Origin: Peptoniphilaceae bacterium
GTDB lineage: Bacteria; Bacillota; Clostridia; Tissierellales; Peptoniphilaceae
Length of the DNA: 64,000 nucleotides
Reading direction: 5' to 3'
NCBI GenBank assembly: GCA_902363535.1
Contig: CABJAE010000007.1
Coordinates: 1 to 64,000 of the forward strand
The notes beneath the pieces were generated by a model, which saw nothing but the letters and a program-made list of their open reading frames with translations, ran no database searches and was not told the origin of the DNA. Shown piece after piece: positions 8,931 through 16,975 of this stretch (position 1 is the stretch's first letter; every line of letters starts with the position of its first letter). The translations under genes and the position numbers were made by a program.

Positions 8931-9634
8931 TCACGCCACCCCTCGCTTCCATTGACGACCGTCATGTAGCGCGACTCTAAATCGTCGTTTTCTGCAATTT
9001 TTTCTTGGTACTTTAATTCACCGCCGACGATAATTCCCACGTGGTCGACCGATTGCGCCACTTCTCCTAAAATGTGACTGGATAAAATGACTGTCATGCC
9101 TTTTTTCGGGAAACTCCGAATTAAATCACGCAAATCCCGAATGCCCTCAGGATCCAGACCATTGGTCGGCTCGTCTAAAATTAATAGCTTTGGTCGGTTC
9201 ACCAAGGCGATGGCAATGCCCAGCCGTTGCTTCATTCCCATGGAAAATTGTCCCGCCTTCTTTTTCCCCGTATCCTTTAAATCGACGATGTCCAAAACTT
9301 CCTCGATTCGTTCGTCGCCCAATCCCAATAACAGGGTTCTCACCTTCAGATTTTCTTCAGCGCTTAAATTATCGTACAAAGGCGGCGTTTCGATGAGCGC
9401 ACCGATCGCCGCTAAATCGTTGCGGCTCCAAGGATGTCCATCAAATAAAATATCTCCCGATGTCTTGTGAAGCATGCCCGCAATCATCTTTAAAGTCGTC
9501 GATTTTCCCGCACCATTTGGCCCAAGCAATCCGTAAACGGTGTTTTTTTCCACCTTCAAATCCAGATGATTCACGGCGGTTTGCTCTTTAAATACCTTGG
9601 TTAACCCCTTCGTCTCTAAAATGTATTTTTCCAT
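8927..9634 (-). CDS. Lantibiotic-protection-type ABC ATPase (LanF/CprA-like)
   Basis: A 235-residue ABC ATPase with Walker A GPNGAGKST, Q-loop region LIETPPLYDNLSAEENL, signature FSMGMKQRLGIAIA and Walker B LLILDEPTNGLD. The LIETP motif is typical of BcrA/LanF peptide-protection ATPases. The ATG at 9634 is preferred since AGGAGGAAC precedes it; the upstream reading to 9676 lacks a site. First gene of a five-gene unit: ATPase, two permeases, response regulator, kinase. Confidence 0.88.
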   Translation of the reverse strand: MEKYILETKGLTKVFKEQTAVNHLDLKVEKNTVYGLLGPNGAGKSTTLKMIAGMLHKTSGDILFDGHPWSRNDLAAIGALIETPPLYDNLSAEENLKVRTLLLGLGDERIEEVLDIVDLKDTGKKKAGQFSMGMKQRLGIAIALVNRPKLLILDEPTNGLDPEGIRDLRDLIRSFPKKGMTVILSSHILGEVAQSVDHVGIIVGGELKYQEKIAENDDLESRYMTVVNGSEGWRE

Positions 9635-9662
9635 TGCCTGTTCCTCCTCTTTTTCTAAGGAG

Positions 9663-9697
9663 AGTATACGGAACAAATTTAAGGATTTTATAAGGAT
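9663..9697 (-). promoter_or_regulatory. Promoter with response-regulator direct repeats
   Basis: Minus strand: -10 TATACT (9668-9663), with no good -35 at the right distance. In its place two copies of ATCCTTA (9697-9691 and 9686-9680) lie exactly 11 bases apart, one helical turn. That is the usual layout of an OmpR-type activator site overlapping a weak -35, and fits control by the regulator at 6734-7393. Confidence 0.7.
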
Positions 9698-9702
9698 TCA
9701 AC

Positions 9703-9737
9703 AAAAAACCGGCGATAGCCATGGCACAAATCGCCGG
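9703..9737 (-). terminator. Terminator of the RarD-like gene
   Basis: Arms CCGGCGAT (9709-9716) and ATCGCCGG (9730-9737) pair perfectly. On the minus strand the stem is followed by six T. Confidence 0.88.
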
Positions 9738-9748
9738 GTACATTTATT

Positions 9749-10606
9749 CTATAGCTGCGTCTTCTTCCTCTCCCGGAATCCGTCCGCCAGAAACAGTGCC
9801 ACGCCGGACCACACGAAGGCGAACATCCAGGCGTGGATGGTGGTAAATTCTTCCCCCATAATGAAGACGCCGAGAAGGAGTTGGATGGTGGGGTTGATGT
9901 ACATTAAGACGCCGGCGAGGGATAGGCTCGTGTCTTTCATGCCGACGGCAAAAAAGAGCAGCGGCACCGTGGTGACGACGCCCATGGTGGGGATCAGGAG
10001 AATATCTCGCGGGGTAAGGCCTTCTAAATGGCTAAAGGCCACGAGGTAAATCAGGGCGATGGGCACGACCATAAGGGTCTCCATGAAGATACTCAACATG
10101 CCCGAGGCGGTGATTTGTTTTTTTATGGCACCGTAAAAGGCGAAGCTCGTGCCGATGATGATGGCAAAGACGGGCACTTGGCCGTAGGCGATAATGGGGA
10201 CGGTAACGCCGAGTACGGCCAGGGCGAAGGCCACCCACTGCAGGGGCCTGAGCCGTTCGTTGTAAATGAAAAAGCCCAACACGATGGAGAAGATGGGATA
10301 CATGTAATAGGCCAAGGAGGCGTCGATGACGCGGCCGGTCATGACGGCGATAATGTAGCCGCCCCAGTTAACGGTAATGGTGATGCCCGCCAAGAGCAAA
10401 AAGAGCATCTGCCGCTTGTCTTTCATAAGGGCGAGGATGGCGAGGCCCTGTCCCAGAATAAGCATGACGATCAAACAAAAGAGCATGGAAAAGATGATTC
10501 GAAAGGACAAGACGGCCAAGGGATCCATGGCGCCGAAGAGGGGCCAATACAAAACGAGGAAGGCCCACATTAGGTAACAGGCCAATACTTTTAAACTTCC
10601 GGGCAT
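9749..10606 (-). CDS. rarD: RarD/EamA-family membrane transporter
   Basis: A 285-residue protein with ten predicted membrane helices and the RarD opening W-A-F-L-V-L-Y-W-P-L near residue 14. It has the double EamA repeat, the second beginning near residue 150. Family members export metabolites or drugs; most substrates are unproven, so only the family is firm. AGAGGTG lies just upstream of the ATG at 10606. It is a single-gene unit with its own terminator. Confidence 0.82.
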   Translation of the reverse strand: MPGSLKVLACYLMWAFLVLYWPLFGAMDPLAVLSFRIIFSMLFCLIVMLILGQGLAILALMKDKRQMLFLLLAGITITVNWGGYIIAVMTGRVIDASLAYYMYPIFSIVLGFFIYNERLRPLQWVAFALAVLGVTVPIIAYGQVPVFAIIIGTSFAFYGAIKKQITASGMLSIFMETLMVVPIALIYLVAFSHLEGLTPRDILLIPTMGVVTTVPLLFFAVGMKDTSLSLAGVLMYINPTIQLLLGVFIMGEEFTTIHAWMFAFVWSGVALFLADGFRERKKTQL

Positions 10607-10663
10607 AATACACCTCTTTCTATGTATTGTCTTTCATCTTATCATGGAAGATTGTTTTTGAGT

Positions 10664-10691
10664 AAAAAAATAGCACGTTTTCCGTGCTATT
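10664..10691 (-). terminator. Terminator of the ecf-truA operon
   Basis: AATAGCACG (10669-10677) pairs with CGTGCTATT (10683-10691). On the minus strand seven T follow. The stem begins inside the last codons of truA. Confidence 0.9.
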
Positions 10692-11430
10692 CGTAGTCGA
10701 TGGACATAAGGATGAGTCCGTTGGCCGCAGCCGTCGGGCCCAGGTCTTTTCGGTCCAGGGTCTTTGTGGCTTTTAACAATTGATCTTCGGGCATGAGGCC
10801 GCGGCCGATTTCCATGGCACAGCCCATAATGATGCGGATCTGGTTTTTTAAAAAGCTTTTGCCGAAAAAATCCACCTCGATGATCTCTCCCGACCGGGTG
10901 ACGGTGATTTCGTCGATGGCCCGTTTGGGATTGGCCGGGGATGCGTAGCGGCCGATAAAGGCGGAAAAGTCGTGAAAGCCTTCGATTTGTTTCAGGGCCC
11001 GCGCCATGCGCTCCACATCCAGAGGAAAGGGGGCGTGGACGGCAAAACGATCCAACATGCCGTTTCTGTGTTTCGTGTTGTAGATGCGGTACTTGTAATG
11101 CTTTTTCTTGGCGCCGTAGCGGGCGTGAAAATCCGCGGGCACCTCCACGGCCTCGACGATGCTTAGATCCCGAGGCAGATGGTAGTTCACCACGCGGGGG
11201 AAGTTGCCCAAATCGATGGGCGTATCGGAGAGGAAGTTGGCCTTCTGCCCCAGGGCGTGGACGCCTTTGTCTGTGCGTCCCGCCGATTGCAGAGCCACGT
11301 CGTGGCCCACGGTCTTTTCCAGTGCCGCCTTCAGAAGGGTCTCCACGGTGCGGAGCTTTTTCGGCCCCTGATCCTGGTAGCCGTGAAAGTTCGTGCCGTC
11401 GTAGGCCACGGTGATTAAAATGTTTCTCAT
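10687..11430 (-). CDS. truA: tRNA pseudouridine synthase A
   Basis: A 247-residue TruA that isomerises uridines 38-40 in the tRNA anticodon stem. The catalytic Asp is in the GRTDKGVHA motif near residue 53, and the N-terminus ITVAYDGTNFHGYQ is canonical. Its start overlaps the end of ecfT by four bases. The ecfA1-ecfA2-ecfT-truA order is widespread in Firmicutes. Here the usual flanking rplQ and rplM/rpsI genes are absent, so the ribosomal-protein context has been lost. Confidence 0.96.
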   Translation of the reverse strand: MRNILITVAYDGTNFHGYQDQGPKKLRTVETLLKAALEKTVGHDVALQSAGRTDKGVHALGQKANFLSDTPIDLGNFPRVVNYHLPRDLSIVEAVEVPADFHARYGAKKKHYKYRIYNTKHRNGMLDRFAVHAPFPLDVERMARALKQIEGFHDFSAFIGRYASPANPKRAIDEITVTRSGEIIEVDFFGKSFLKNQIRIIMGCAMEIGRGLMPEDQLLKATKTLDRKDLGPTAAANGLILMSIDYE

Positions 11431-12239
11431 GGCAGGGGCACGTGCATCCAGCGGGTGGCGGAAACCAGAATAAAGAAGATCATGTTCACGGTAAACAGGA
11501 GATGGTCCGTACCCGTCAGTTGGAGGGGGTTTAATTTCGTGCGGTGCTCGTCGCCGCGGTAGCAGCGGCTTTCCATGGCCGTGGCCAGCTCTTCCGCCCG
11601 GCGCAGGGCGTTGAGGATTAGGGGCACCAAAAGGGGCACGAGATTTTTCGCCCGGTTCAGCACGTTCCCCGATTCGAAATCGGCGCCGCGGGCCATTTGC
11701 GCCTTCATGATCTTGTCCGCCTCGTCGATTAGGGTGGGGATGAAGCGCAGGGCGATGGTAATCATCATGGCGATGGCGTGGGCCGGAAAGCCGACGCGCT
11801 TCAAGGGGTTCATGAGCTTTTCAATGCCTTCGGTCAGGGCCAAAGGCGAGGTGGTTAAGGTGAGAAGGCTCGTGCCCATGACGAGGAGCACCAAGCGAAT
11901 GGCCATAAAGATGGCCTGGGTGAGCCCTTCTCTCGAGATGGTTAAAAAGCCCAGTTTAAAGAGCACTTCGCCGGGAATGAAGAACACATTCATCACGAAG
12001 GTGAAGATCAAGATGAGCCTGAGGGGCTTGAGTCCCTTCACCACCATGCCTACGGGAATTTTTGCCGCGGCAATGGTGAAAAAGAGCCAGGCGAAAATAA
12101 AGATGTAGGGCCAAAAGGCGTTGATGAAAAACAGGCTCACGATAAAAATCGTCATAATGAGAATTTTGTACCGGGGATCCAGGGAATGGACCGGGGATTT
12201 GGCGGGAAAATACTGGCCGATTGTAATGTCTTTAAGCAC
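11427..12239 (-). CDS. ecfT: ECF transporter transmembrane subunit EcfT
   Basis: A 270-residue membrane scaffold of the group II energy-coupling-factor module. It has about five to six helices, a conserved start (GQYFPAKSPVHSLDPRYKI) and two coupling-helix motifs, seen as ARGAD and ESRCYRGDEH. The start is GTG at 12239 with GGGAGGG upstream. It couples ATP hydrolysis by EcfA1/EcfA2 to exchangeable S components. TrpP, ThiW and FolT, encoded elsewhere in the window, are likely clients. Confidence 0.93.
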   Translation of the reverse strand: MLKDITIGQYFPAKSPVHSLDPRYKILIMTIFIVSLFFINAFWPYIFIFAWLFFTIAAAKIPVGMVVKGLKPLRLILIFTFVMNVFFIPGEVLFKLGFLTISREGLTQAIFMAIRLVLLVMGTSLLTLTTSPLALTEGIEKLMNPLKRVGFPAHAIAMMITIALRFIPTLIDEADKIMKAQMARGADFESGNVLNRAKNLVPLLVPLILNALRRAEELATAMESRCYRGDEHRTKLNPLQLTGTDHLLFTVNMIFFILVSATRWMHVPLP

Positions 12240-13092
12240 GTCGTCCCTCCCACCATGTCTTTAATGCGTCGAACGCTTCGTCGACGGTAATGCAGTCTTC
12301 CTTAATGTCGAATCCCTTCGCGACCAAATCGGTCATGGTGCGGCGCACTTGGGGCACGCCCAGGCCGATGGCGCGAAGTTCCTTCTCCCTTGCGAATATT
12401 TCCCGCGGGGTGCCGTCCATATGCACCCGCCCTCGATCCATGACGATGACGCGGCTCGCCAATCGCGCCACTTCTTCCATGCTGTGGGAGACGAGGACGA
12501 TGGTGGTGCCTGTGGATTCGAAAATTCCGCGAATCTCCTCGAGAATTTCGCGGCTCCCTCGGGGATCCAGGCCCGCCGTGGGCTCATCCAGAACCAAGAC
12601 CTCCGGCTCCATGGCCAGAATGCCCGCGATGGCCACCCGCCGCTTTTGTCCGCCGGAGAGGGCGAAGGGACTCTGTTCTCCCTTTTCATCGTAGTCCAGG
12701 CCGACTTTCCCCATGGCTCGGCGCACCCTCTCTTCCACTTCCTCGTCGCTTAGGCCCAAGTTTTTCGGCCCGTAGGCGATGTCTTTGGCGATGGTTTCTT
12801 CAAAAAGCTGGTACTCCGGGTATTGAAACACCAGTCCCACCTTTTGGCGCAAGGTGGCGATGTTTCCCTTTTTTCTGTAATCGACGCCGTCGTAGAGGAT
12901 TTCCCCTTCCGTGGGCTCCATCAGGCCGTTTAAGTGTTGGACCAAGGTAGACTTGCCGCTTCCCGTGTGGCCCACCAGGGCGATAAATTCGCCTTCGCCA
13001 ATGTTCAGGCTGACGTCGTCAAGGGCCCGCTTTTCAAAGGGCAGGCCTTCATTATAAATGTAGCTTACATTTCGGATGCTGATGCTCGGCAT
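12232..13092 (-). CDS. ecfA2: ECF transporter ATPase EcfA2
   Basis: A 286-residue ABC ATPase with Walker [11 protein letters not shown]-loop [12 protein letters not shown], signature [16 protein letters not shown] and Walker [12 protein letters not shown]. The Q-helix [11 protein letters not shown] is the EcfA2 (EcfA') type. The gene overlaps ecfA1 by 28 bases and ecfT by eight. With EcfA1 it forms the heterodimeric motor of the group II vitamin transporter. Confidence 0.93.
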   Translation of the reverse strand: MPSISIRNVSYIYNEGLPFEKRALDDVSLNIGEGEFIALVGHTGSGKSTLVQHLNGLMEPTEGEILYDGVDYRKKGNIATLRQKVGLVFQYPEYQLFEETIAKDIAYGPKNLGLSDEEVEERVRRAMGKVGLDYDEKGEQSPFALSGGQKRRVAIAGILAMEPEVLVLDEPTAGLDPRGSREILEEIRGIFESTGTTIVLVSHSMEEVARLASRVIVMDRGRVHMDGTPREIFAREKELRAIGLGVPQVRRTMTDLVAKGFDIKEDCITVDEAFDALKTWWEGRRA

Positions 13093-13898
13093 AAGGCGTC
13101 GACAAACTCCTCTCTGTCTAAAATTCCGTCGGGCAGAGGCACGCCCACGGCTTTTAACCGGGCGGCGAGCTCCGTGACTTGGGGCACGTCGAGGCCCAGG
13201 GATTTCATGGTGTCCACTTGATTAAACACGTCCCGGGGCGGCCCCTCGAGAATGAGTTTCCCCTCTTCCATGACCGCCACGCGATCCGCCTGCACGGCTT
13301 CGTTCATAAAGTGGGTGATGAGGATAATGGTCTTGCCCTCTTCTATATTCAGGCGCAGAATCGTGTTCATGACTTCCTGGCGCCCCACGGGATCCAACAT
13401 GGCCGTGGGCTCGTCTAAAATAATGTAGTCGGGGTTCATGGCGAGAATGCCCGCAATGGCCACCCGCTGTTTCTGTCCGCCGGAAAGCTTGTGGGGCTGG
13501 TCGTCTTTGTATTCCGTCATTTCCACTGCCGCCAAGGCGTCGTCGACGCGCTTTCGTAGCTCCGATTGTTCCACGGCCAAATTTTCCGCCCCGAAGGCCA
13601 CGTCCTCTTCCACCACCGTGGCGACGATTTGGTTGTCGGGATTTTGAAAGACCATGCCGGCACGGGCGCGAATCTTCCAAATGTCCTCGTCTTCTTTCGT
13701 GTTCATCCCGTCGACGATGACATCGCCGGAAGTGGGCTGAAAGAGGCCGTTTAAACACTTGGCCAAGGTGGATTTGCCGCTGCCGTTGTGGCCCAAGACG
13801 GCGATAAATTCGCCCTTCTCGATGGAAAGGCTCACATCGTCCACCGCCGATTTCACGGCTTCTTCATATGAATAGACTAAATTTTTGATCTCGATCAT
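13065..13898 (-). CDS. ecfA1: ECF transporter ATPase EcfA1
   Basis: A 277-residue ABC ATPase with Walker [11 protein letters not shown]-helix [19 protein letters not shown], signature [16 protein letters not shown] and Walker [12 protein letters not shown]. The PDNQIVA motif is the EcfA1 type. AAGGAGCG lies ahead of the ATG at 13898. It is the first gene of ecfA1-ecfA2-ecfT-truA, with a TATAAT box upstream. Confidence 0.93.
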   Translation of the reverse strand: MIEIKNLVYSYEEAVKSAVDDVSLSIEKGEFIAVLGHNGSGKSTLAKCLNGLFQPTSGDVIVDGMNTKEDEDIWKIRARAGMVFQNPDNQIVATVVEEDVAFGAENLAVEQSELRKRVDDALAAVEMTEYKDDQPHKLSGGQKQRVAIAGILAMNPDYIILDEPTAMLDPVGRQEVMNTILRLNIEEGKTIILITHFMNEAVQADRVAVMEEGKLILEGPPRDVFNQVDTMKSLGLDVPQVTELAARLKAVGVPLPDGILDREEFVDALCRASASEM

Positions 13899-13936
13899 AA
13901 GCGCTCCTTCGCTTCAACTGTTGCCTTAACCCATGT

Positions 13937-13967
13937 ATTATACCACAGGCCCGCGGCCCTCGCTCAA
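13937..13967 (-). promoter_or_regulatory. Probable promoter of the ecfA1 operon
   Basis: Minus strand: a perfect -10 TATAAT (13942-13937) with TTGAGC (13967-13962) as a possible -35. The 19-base spacer is long, so only the -10 is convincing. Confidence 0.5.
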
Positions 13968-13981
13968 TTTACGGAACATAG

Positions 13982-14011
13982 AAAAAGAGCGAGGGCAAGG
14001 TCGCCTCGCTC
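13982..14011 (-). terminator. Terminator of trpP
   Basis: GAGCGAGG (13987-13994) pairs with CCTCGCTC (14004-14011). On the minus strand five T follow. Confidence 0.85.
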
Positions 14012-14017
14012 CTTTCG

Positions 14018-14524
14018 CTACGCTCGATTTCGTTTGTAGTTGACGGCGATGACTCTTTCGTAAATGACGCCTAATACCGCCGTCATGGCTGCCGTGGGAA
14101 GGACGACGGCGACGAACATGGCCGTAAAGGGCGCGCCGCCGGGAAGACCTACGAGGAGCATGGCCGTGCCCAGGAACACGGAGCCGCTGATAATGGTGGT
14201 GATGAAATAAATAATGGCTTTTTTTACGGTGCCGTCGCCGGGAATTGCACGAATCATAAGCAGGACGGAAAATGCGGCGATGATTTTATCGCAGATGTTC
14301 GGAAGCTGACCGCCGGGGAATTGGGTGGTTAATGCCGCCATAACGCCGGTGGCCACGCCCATGGCCAGGGTGGGCAGGGGCTTCGGATTCAGCATAATGT
14401 AGGCGATGAGGCAGAAAAGCATAAAGTCCGGCTTCATGCCGTTGAAAAATCCGGGGACGATGGTGTGTAAAATCGTGCCCAATGCAATAAAAATAGCGCC
14501 CTGTACTAATGTCTTCGTGTTCAT
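14018..14524 (-). CDS. trpP: Tryptophan transporter TrpP (ECF S-component-like)
   Basis: A 168-residue membrane protein with five to six helices. The opening TKTLVQGAIFIALGTILHTIVPG and the GMKPDFML stretch match the TrpP family. The ATG at 14524 follows AAGGAG with good spacing. The leader carries a T-box whose specifier reads TGG, so the gene is switched on by uncharged tRNA-Trp; sequence family and regulator agree. It probably uses the shared EcfA1A2T module encoded downstream. The trpP unit has its own terminator before ecfA1. Confidence 0.9.
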   Translation of the reverse strand: MNTKTLVQGAIFIALGTILHTIVPGFFNGMKPDFMLFCLIAYIMLNPKPLPTLAMGVATGVMAALTTQFPGGQLPNICDKIIAAFSVLLMIRAIPGDGTVKKAIIYFITTIISGSVFLGTAMLLVGLPGGAPFTAMFVAVVLPTAAMTAVLGVIYERVIAVNYKRNRA

Positions 14525-14545
14525 AATAACTCCTTTTCTCGGCAC

Positions 14546-14806
14546 AAAAAAACCATTTGCTCATATAGGAGCAAATGGTGAATTCGCGGTGCCATCCTAG
14601 TTGCGCCCAAAGGACGCATCTCATTTTAGATACTAACATATCCTATCTCTGTAACGGGAGAACCGGCTCGGCTACTTTTTTTCACCTCGCACTCACAGAC
14701 CCATTCACAACAGGGAACTTCATCGGTTCACACCAACCACCGACTCTCTGAGAAGGGCACCTGAAGCTACTTGCTTCTGCTCGACGTTTTCATATTTGTT
14801 AGGATT
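14546..14806 (-). promoter_or_regulatory. T-box leader, tryptophan-specific
   Basis: Minus strand. Stem I contains GTGAATGGGTCTGTGAG with TGG at 14703-14701 in the specifier position. The antiterminator motif AGGATGGCACCGCG is at 14598-14585. The terminator has arms GAGCAAATGGT-type 11-base complement (14552-14562 and 14569-14579) followed by seven T. Uncharged tRNA-Trp should favour readthrough into trpP. Confidence 0.92.
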
Positions 14807-14812
14807 ACTAAC

Positions 14813-14840
14813 AGTATAGCAGAAAAAAAGGAAAATGCAA
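14813..14840 (-). promoter_or_regulatory. Promoter of the trpP T-box leader
   Basis: Minus strand: -35 TTGCAT (14840-14835), 16-base spacer, -10 TATACT (14818-14813). It lies eight bases after the thiW stop codon. Confidence 0.75.
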
Positions 14841-14848
14841 TTGCTTTT

Positions 14849-15343
14849 TTATTTTTTCCAGAGCTCTAAATCGGAAAGTTTGCCCGCCCGCTTCAGGGAC
14901 AGGAGGACCAGAATGCCGATGGATGCGCCCACCATGGTGGAGGGCAGGAAAAAGGGAATGTAGTAGAAGGGGCTGCCCAGATCCAATCCGTAGAGGTATT
15001 TCATAAAGGGATAGGACAAGATGGCGCTTAAGATCCCCGTGCCAAAGACTTCCCCCGCCCAGGTGGCGGGAAGGGAGGCGGTTTTTTTGTAGACGAGGCC
15101 CGAGAGGAGAGCGCCGACCACGGCACCGGTGACGGAGGTAATGGGACGGCCCGTGCCCATGCGAATAAGCCCGGTTAACAGGGCGCAGAGGAAATTATAC
15201 CAAGGCCCGAGGACCACGGCGCCGATGACATTGATGGCGTGTTGAAAGGGGGCCATATTGGGAAAGACGACCAAGGTAGACAAGGTGACGGAGAGGGCGC
15301 AGAGAATGGCAGTGGCCGTTAAGAGGCGGGTCTTGTTATTCAT
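14849..15343 (-). CDS. thiW: ECF transporter S component, ThiW type
   Basis: A 164-residue substrate-binding membrane subunit. The phrases FPNMAPFQHAINVIGAVVLGPWY, LIRMGTG and GEVFGTGILSAILSYP are characteristic of ThiW, the S component for the thiazole precursor of thiamine. No TPP riboswitch is present in front of it; the gene overlaps the glutaredoxin-like gene by eight bases and may belong to the tail of the pyr transcript. It should borrow EcfA1A2T. Specificity is from family resemblance only. Confidence 0.78.
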   Translation of the reverse strand: MNNKTRLLTATAILCALSVTLSTLVVFPNMAPFQHAINVIGAVVLGPWYNFLCALLTGLIRMGTGRPITSVTGAVVGALLSGLVYKKTASLPATWAGEVFGTGILSAILSYPFMKYLYGLDLGSPFYYIPFFLPSTMVGASIGILVLLSLKRAGKLSDLELWKK

Positions 15344-15578
15344 TTTCGCTCACCTCGAATGCAATGGCGCCGTCTTCCGAAACGAAGGCGGGCACGCCGA
15401 TGTTTCCCGCTTTTTTCACTTCGTCGAAAGCGGGCGAAGTGTCTCTTAGGCGCAGAAAAGCCTTTAAATCGGCGATGTCTTTCGTGATGTCCACGTAGTC
15501 GTAGGGAATCTTTCTTTCGTCTAAAACCTTTTTTGCCGCCAAGCAATCGGGGCAAAGGTCGGTTCCGTAAATTTTCAT
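15336..15578 (-). CDS. Glutaredoxin-like thiol protein
   Basis: An 80-residue thioredoxin-fold protein with a CPDC active site at 9-12 (GTDLCPDCLAAKKVL). It has the cis-Pro region GVPAF and a typical glutaredoxin-related length. The ATG at 15578 has GGAGG upstream. The two-cysteine redox site suggests a thiol-disulfide role, perhaps with a flavin or thioredoxin-reductase partner. It overlaps thiW by eight bases. Confidence 0.82.
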   Translation of the reverse strand: MKIYGTDLCPDCLAAKKVLDERKIPYDYVDITKDIADLKAFLRLRDTSPAFDEVKKAGNIGVPAFVSEDGAIAFEVSENE

Positions 15579-15591
15579 TTTTCCTCCCAAT

Positions 15592-15618
15592 AAAAACCGG
15601 CATGAACTGCCGGCTTTT
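15592..15618 (-). terminator. Terminator after the ligase-like gene
   Basis: CCGGCA (15597-15602) pairs with TGCCGG (15608-15613) around TGAAC. On the minus strand TTTTTA follows. It should end most of the pyr transcript before the glutaredoxin-like gene. Confidence 0.8.
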
Positions 15619-15641
15619 CGTTCTTATGATTTTGTCTGATT

Positions 15642-16928
15642 TTATCGGTTTTCCAAAAAGCGAATGCGCTCTTCCAAGGCGTAGACCCTTTGCTCCAGGG
15701 CGGCGTAGCGCAGCTTCAGCTCGCGAATATCCTCGTCGTCCATGGTTTCCGTAACCACGTCTTGAGCAATCCGCGCATCTCTTTGGGCTTCATCCACCCG
15801 CTCCTTGGCGTAGCGCTTGGCCTTGGACCAGGTCTCCCGGGCGCCTCTTTCCACTTGACGGAGGCGGCCCTTGGCTTCTCTCGCCGCTTCTTCGGCGCCG
15901 GCTTCCATTTTTTCCGCGCCTTCTTCCACATTGCGGCGCATTTCCTTCGTCTCTTCGCGGAAGCGGCCGATCTTCTCCTCGGTGAGGCGGGATTGTTCTT
16001 CCTTCAAGAGGATGTCGATGTCGTTTCTTCGCGTGGCGGCGGTGGCGAGAAAGGCGTCGCTTTTCGCCTTGACTTCCGCCCCGGTGCGGTCGATTGCCGC
16101 ATTGACGATGGCGTCGACGGCAGTTTCCGGACGAAAGCCCTTTTCACTTAATACCGCCATAAAATCGCTCTCGGCACGAAAATCGGCGGAAGCCCGGGCG
16201 TCGATGACGTAGGCCTTCTCCCCGTCCGCTTCCATGACGAAAAAGCCCATGTCCTTCAATTGAAAGAGCTCGAAGGCTTTTTTCGCCGTATTCCTTACGA
16301 GATCCTCTTCTTTTTCGTTTAGCTCTCCGCCGACGGCCTTCGTAAAGACGCTGACTTCGTCGCCGTTTCCGAGAAGGGCCACGTGAACTTTCTTGCCCTT
16401 TGACGGCTCCCTGAGGTAGATGATCGGGGCCACATCCAGAAGGTGCTTGGCCTCTTCGTAAAGGGCCTCTTCATCGGCCACAAACACGGATTCTTCCCCT
16501 TTTGCCGTTACGATCACGGGGTAGGCGAGCTCGATCTGAGCCAAATCCACCACGCTTTCTGCGGCGTGTACCGGGCGAAAATCCATGCCCTGTTGCTTTA
16601 AAATGGCGGCGACGAGCACGGGATCTTCCGCGATTCCCAGGCCCATGACGCCGGCGCCGACGAAGGGAATGCCTTCTGAGGTCAACATGGACGCCAGGCC
16701 CTTGGCGGCATCGCCGTCTTCTACCAGGGGAAAGACCAGGTCGATCTTGTCCCATTTTAATTTCGCCACGAGGGATTCGTGGATCACGTATTGGGCTACG
16801 TCGGTTTTTTTCGCCAACATCGCCTCCAGAGCGTCTGCTTCTTTTCGCGCGGCGGCCACTTGCAGCCGGCGATCAATTTTGGATTTTCCCGATTTATTTA
16901 ATAAGTCACTGACAATTCCGATTCCCAT
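15642..16928 (-). CDS. D-Ala-D-Ala-ligase-like protein with long coiled-coil tail, function unknown
   Basis: I do not recognise this 428-residue protein as a characterised family. Residues about 50-115 (DLVFPLVEDGDAAKGLASM, GIPFVGAGVMGLGIAEDPVL) follow the D-alanine-D-alanine ligase pattern: FP-hxGxxGEDGxxQGhL, then GIPYVGSG. About 115-260 resembles a reduced ATP-grasp domain. The ligase catalytic loops (HGxxGEDG, the Mg-binding ENxxPG) are not visible, so catalysis is doubtful. From about 300 to the end it is a highly charged amphipathic helix rich in E, K, R and A, closing with a leucine-zipper-like segment (LKLRYAALEQRVYALEERIRFLENR). AAGGAGTG precedes the ATG. It follows carB in the pyr operon after 47 bases and ends at a terminator. 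Confidence 0.6.
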   Translation of the reverse strand: MGIGIVSDLLNKSGKSKIDRRLQVAAARKEADALEAMLAKKTDVAQYVIHESLVAKLKWDKIDLVFPLVEDGDAAKGLASMLTSEGIPFVGAGVMGLGIAEDPVLVAAILKQQGMDFRPVHAAESVVDLAQIELAYPVIVTAKGEESVFVADEEALYEEAKHLLDVAPIIYLREPSKGKKVHVALLGNGDEVSVFTKAVGGELNEKEEDLVRNTAKKAFELFQLKDMGFFVMEADGEKAYVIDARASADFRAESDFMAVLSEKGFRPETAVDAIVNAAIDRTGAEVKAKSDAFLATAATRRNDIDILLKEEQSRLTEEKIGRFREETKEMRRNVEEGAEKMEAGAEEAAREAKGRLRQVERGARETWSKAKRYAKERVDEAQRDARIAQDVVTETMDDEDIRELKLRYAALEQRVYALEERIRFLENR

Positions 16929-16975
16929 AGGTCACACTCCTTTATGGGATTCTACCCCAATGAGCGATGGGGCAA

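Noticed and set aside
10028..10573. Histidine/aspartate-rich frame antisense to the RarD-like gene
   Set aside because: Shadow of a membrane protein gene; hydrophobic codons read backwards give this composition.
16929..16975. Hairpin CCCCA/TGGGG between carB and the ligase-like gene as a terminator
   Set aside because: The stem is short and no T-run follows, so the ligase-like gene is probably still part of the pyr transcript.
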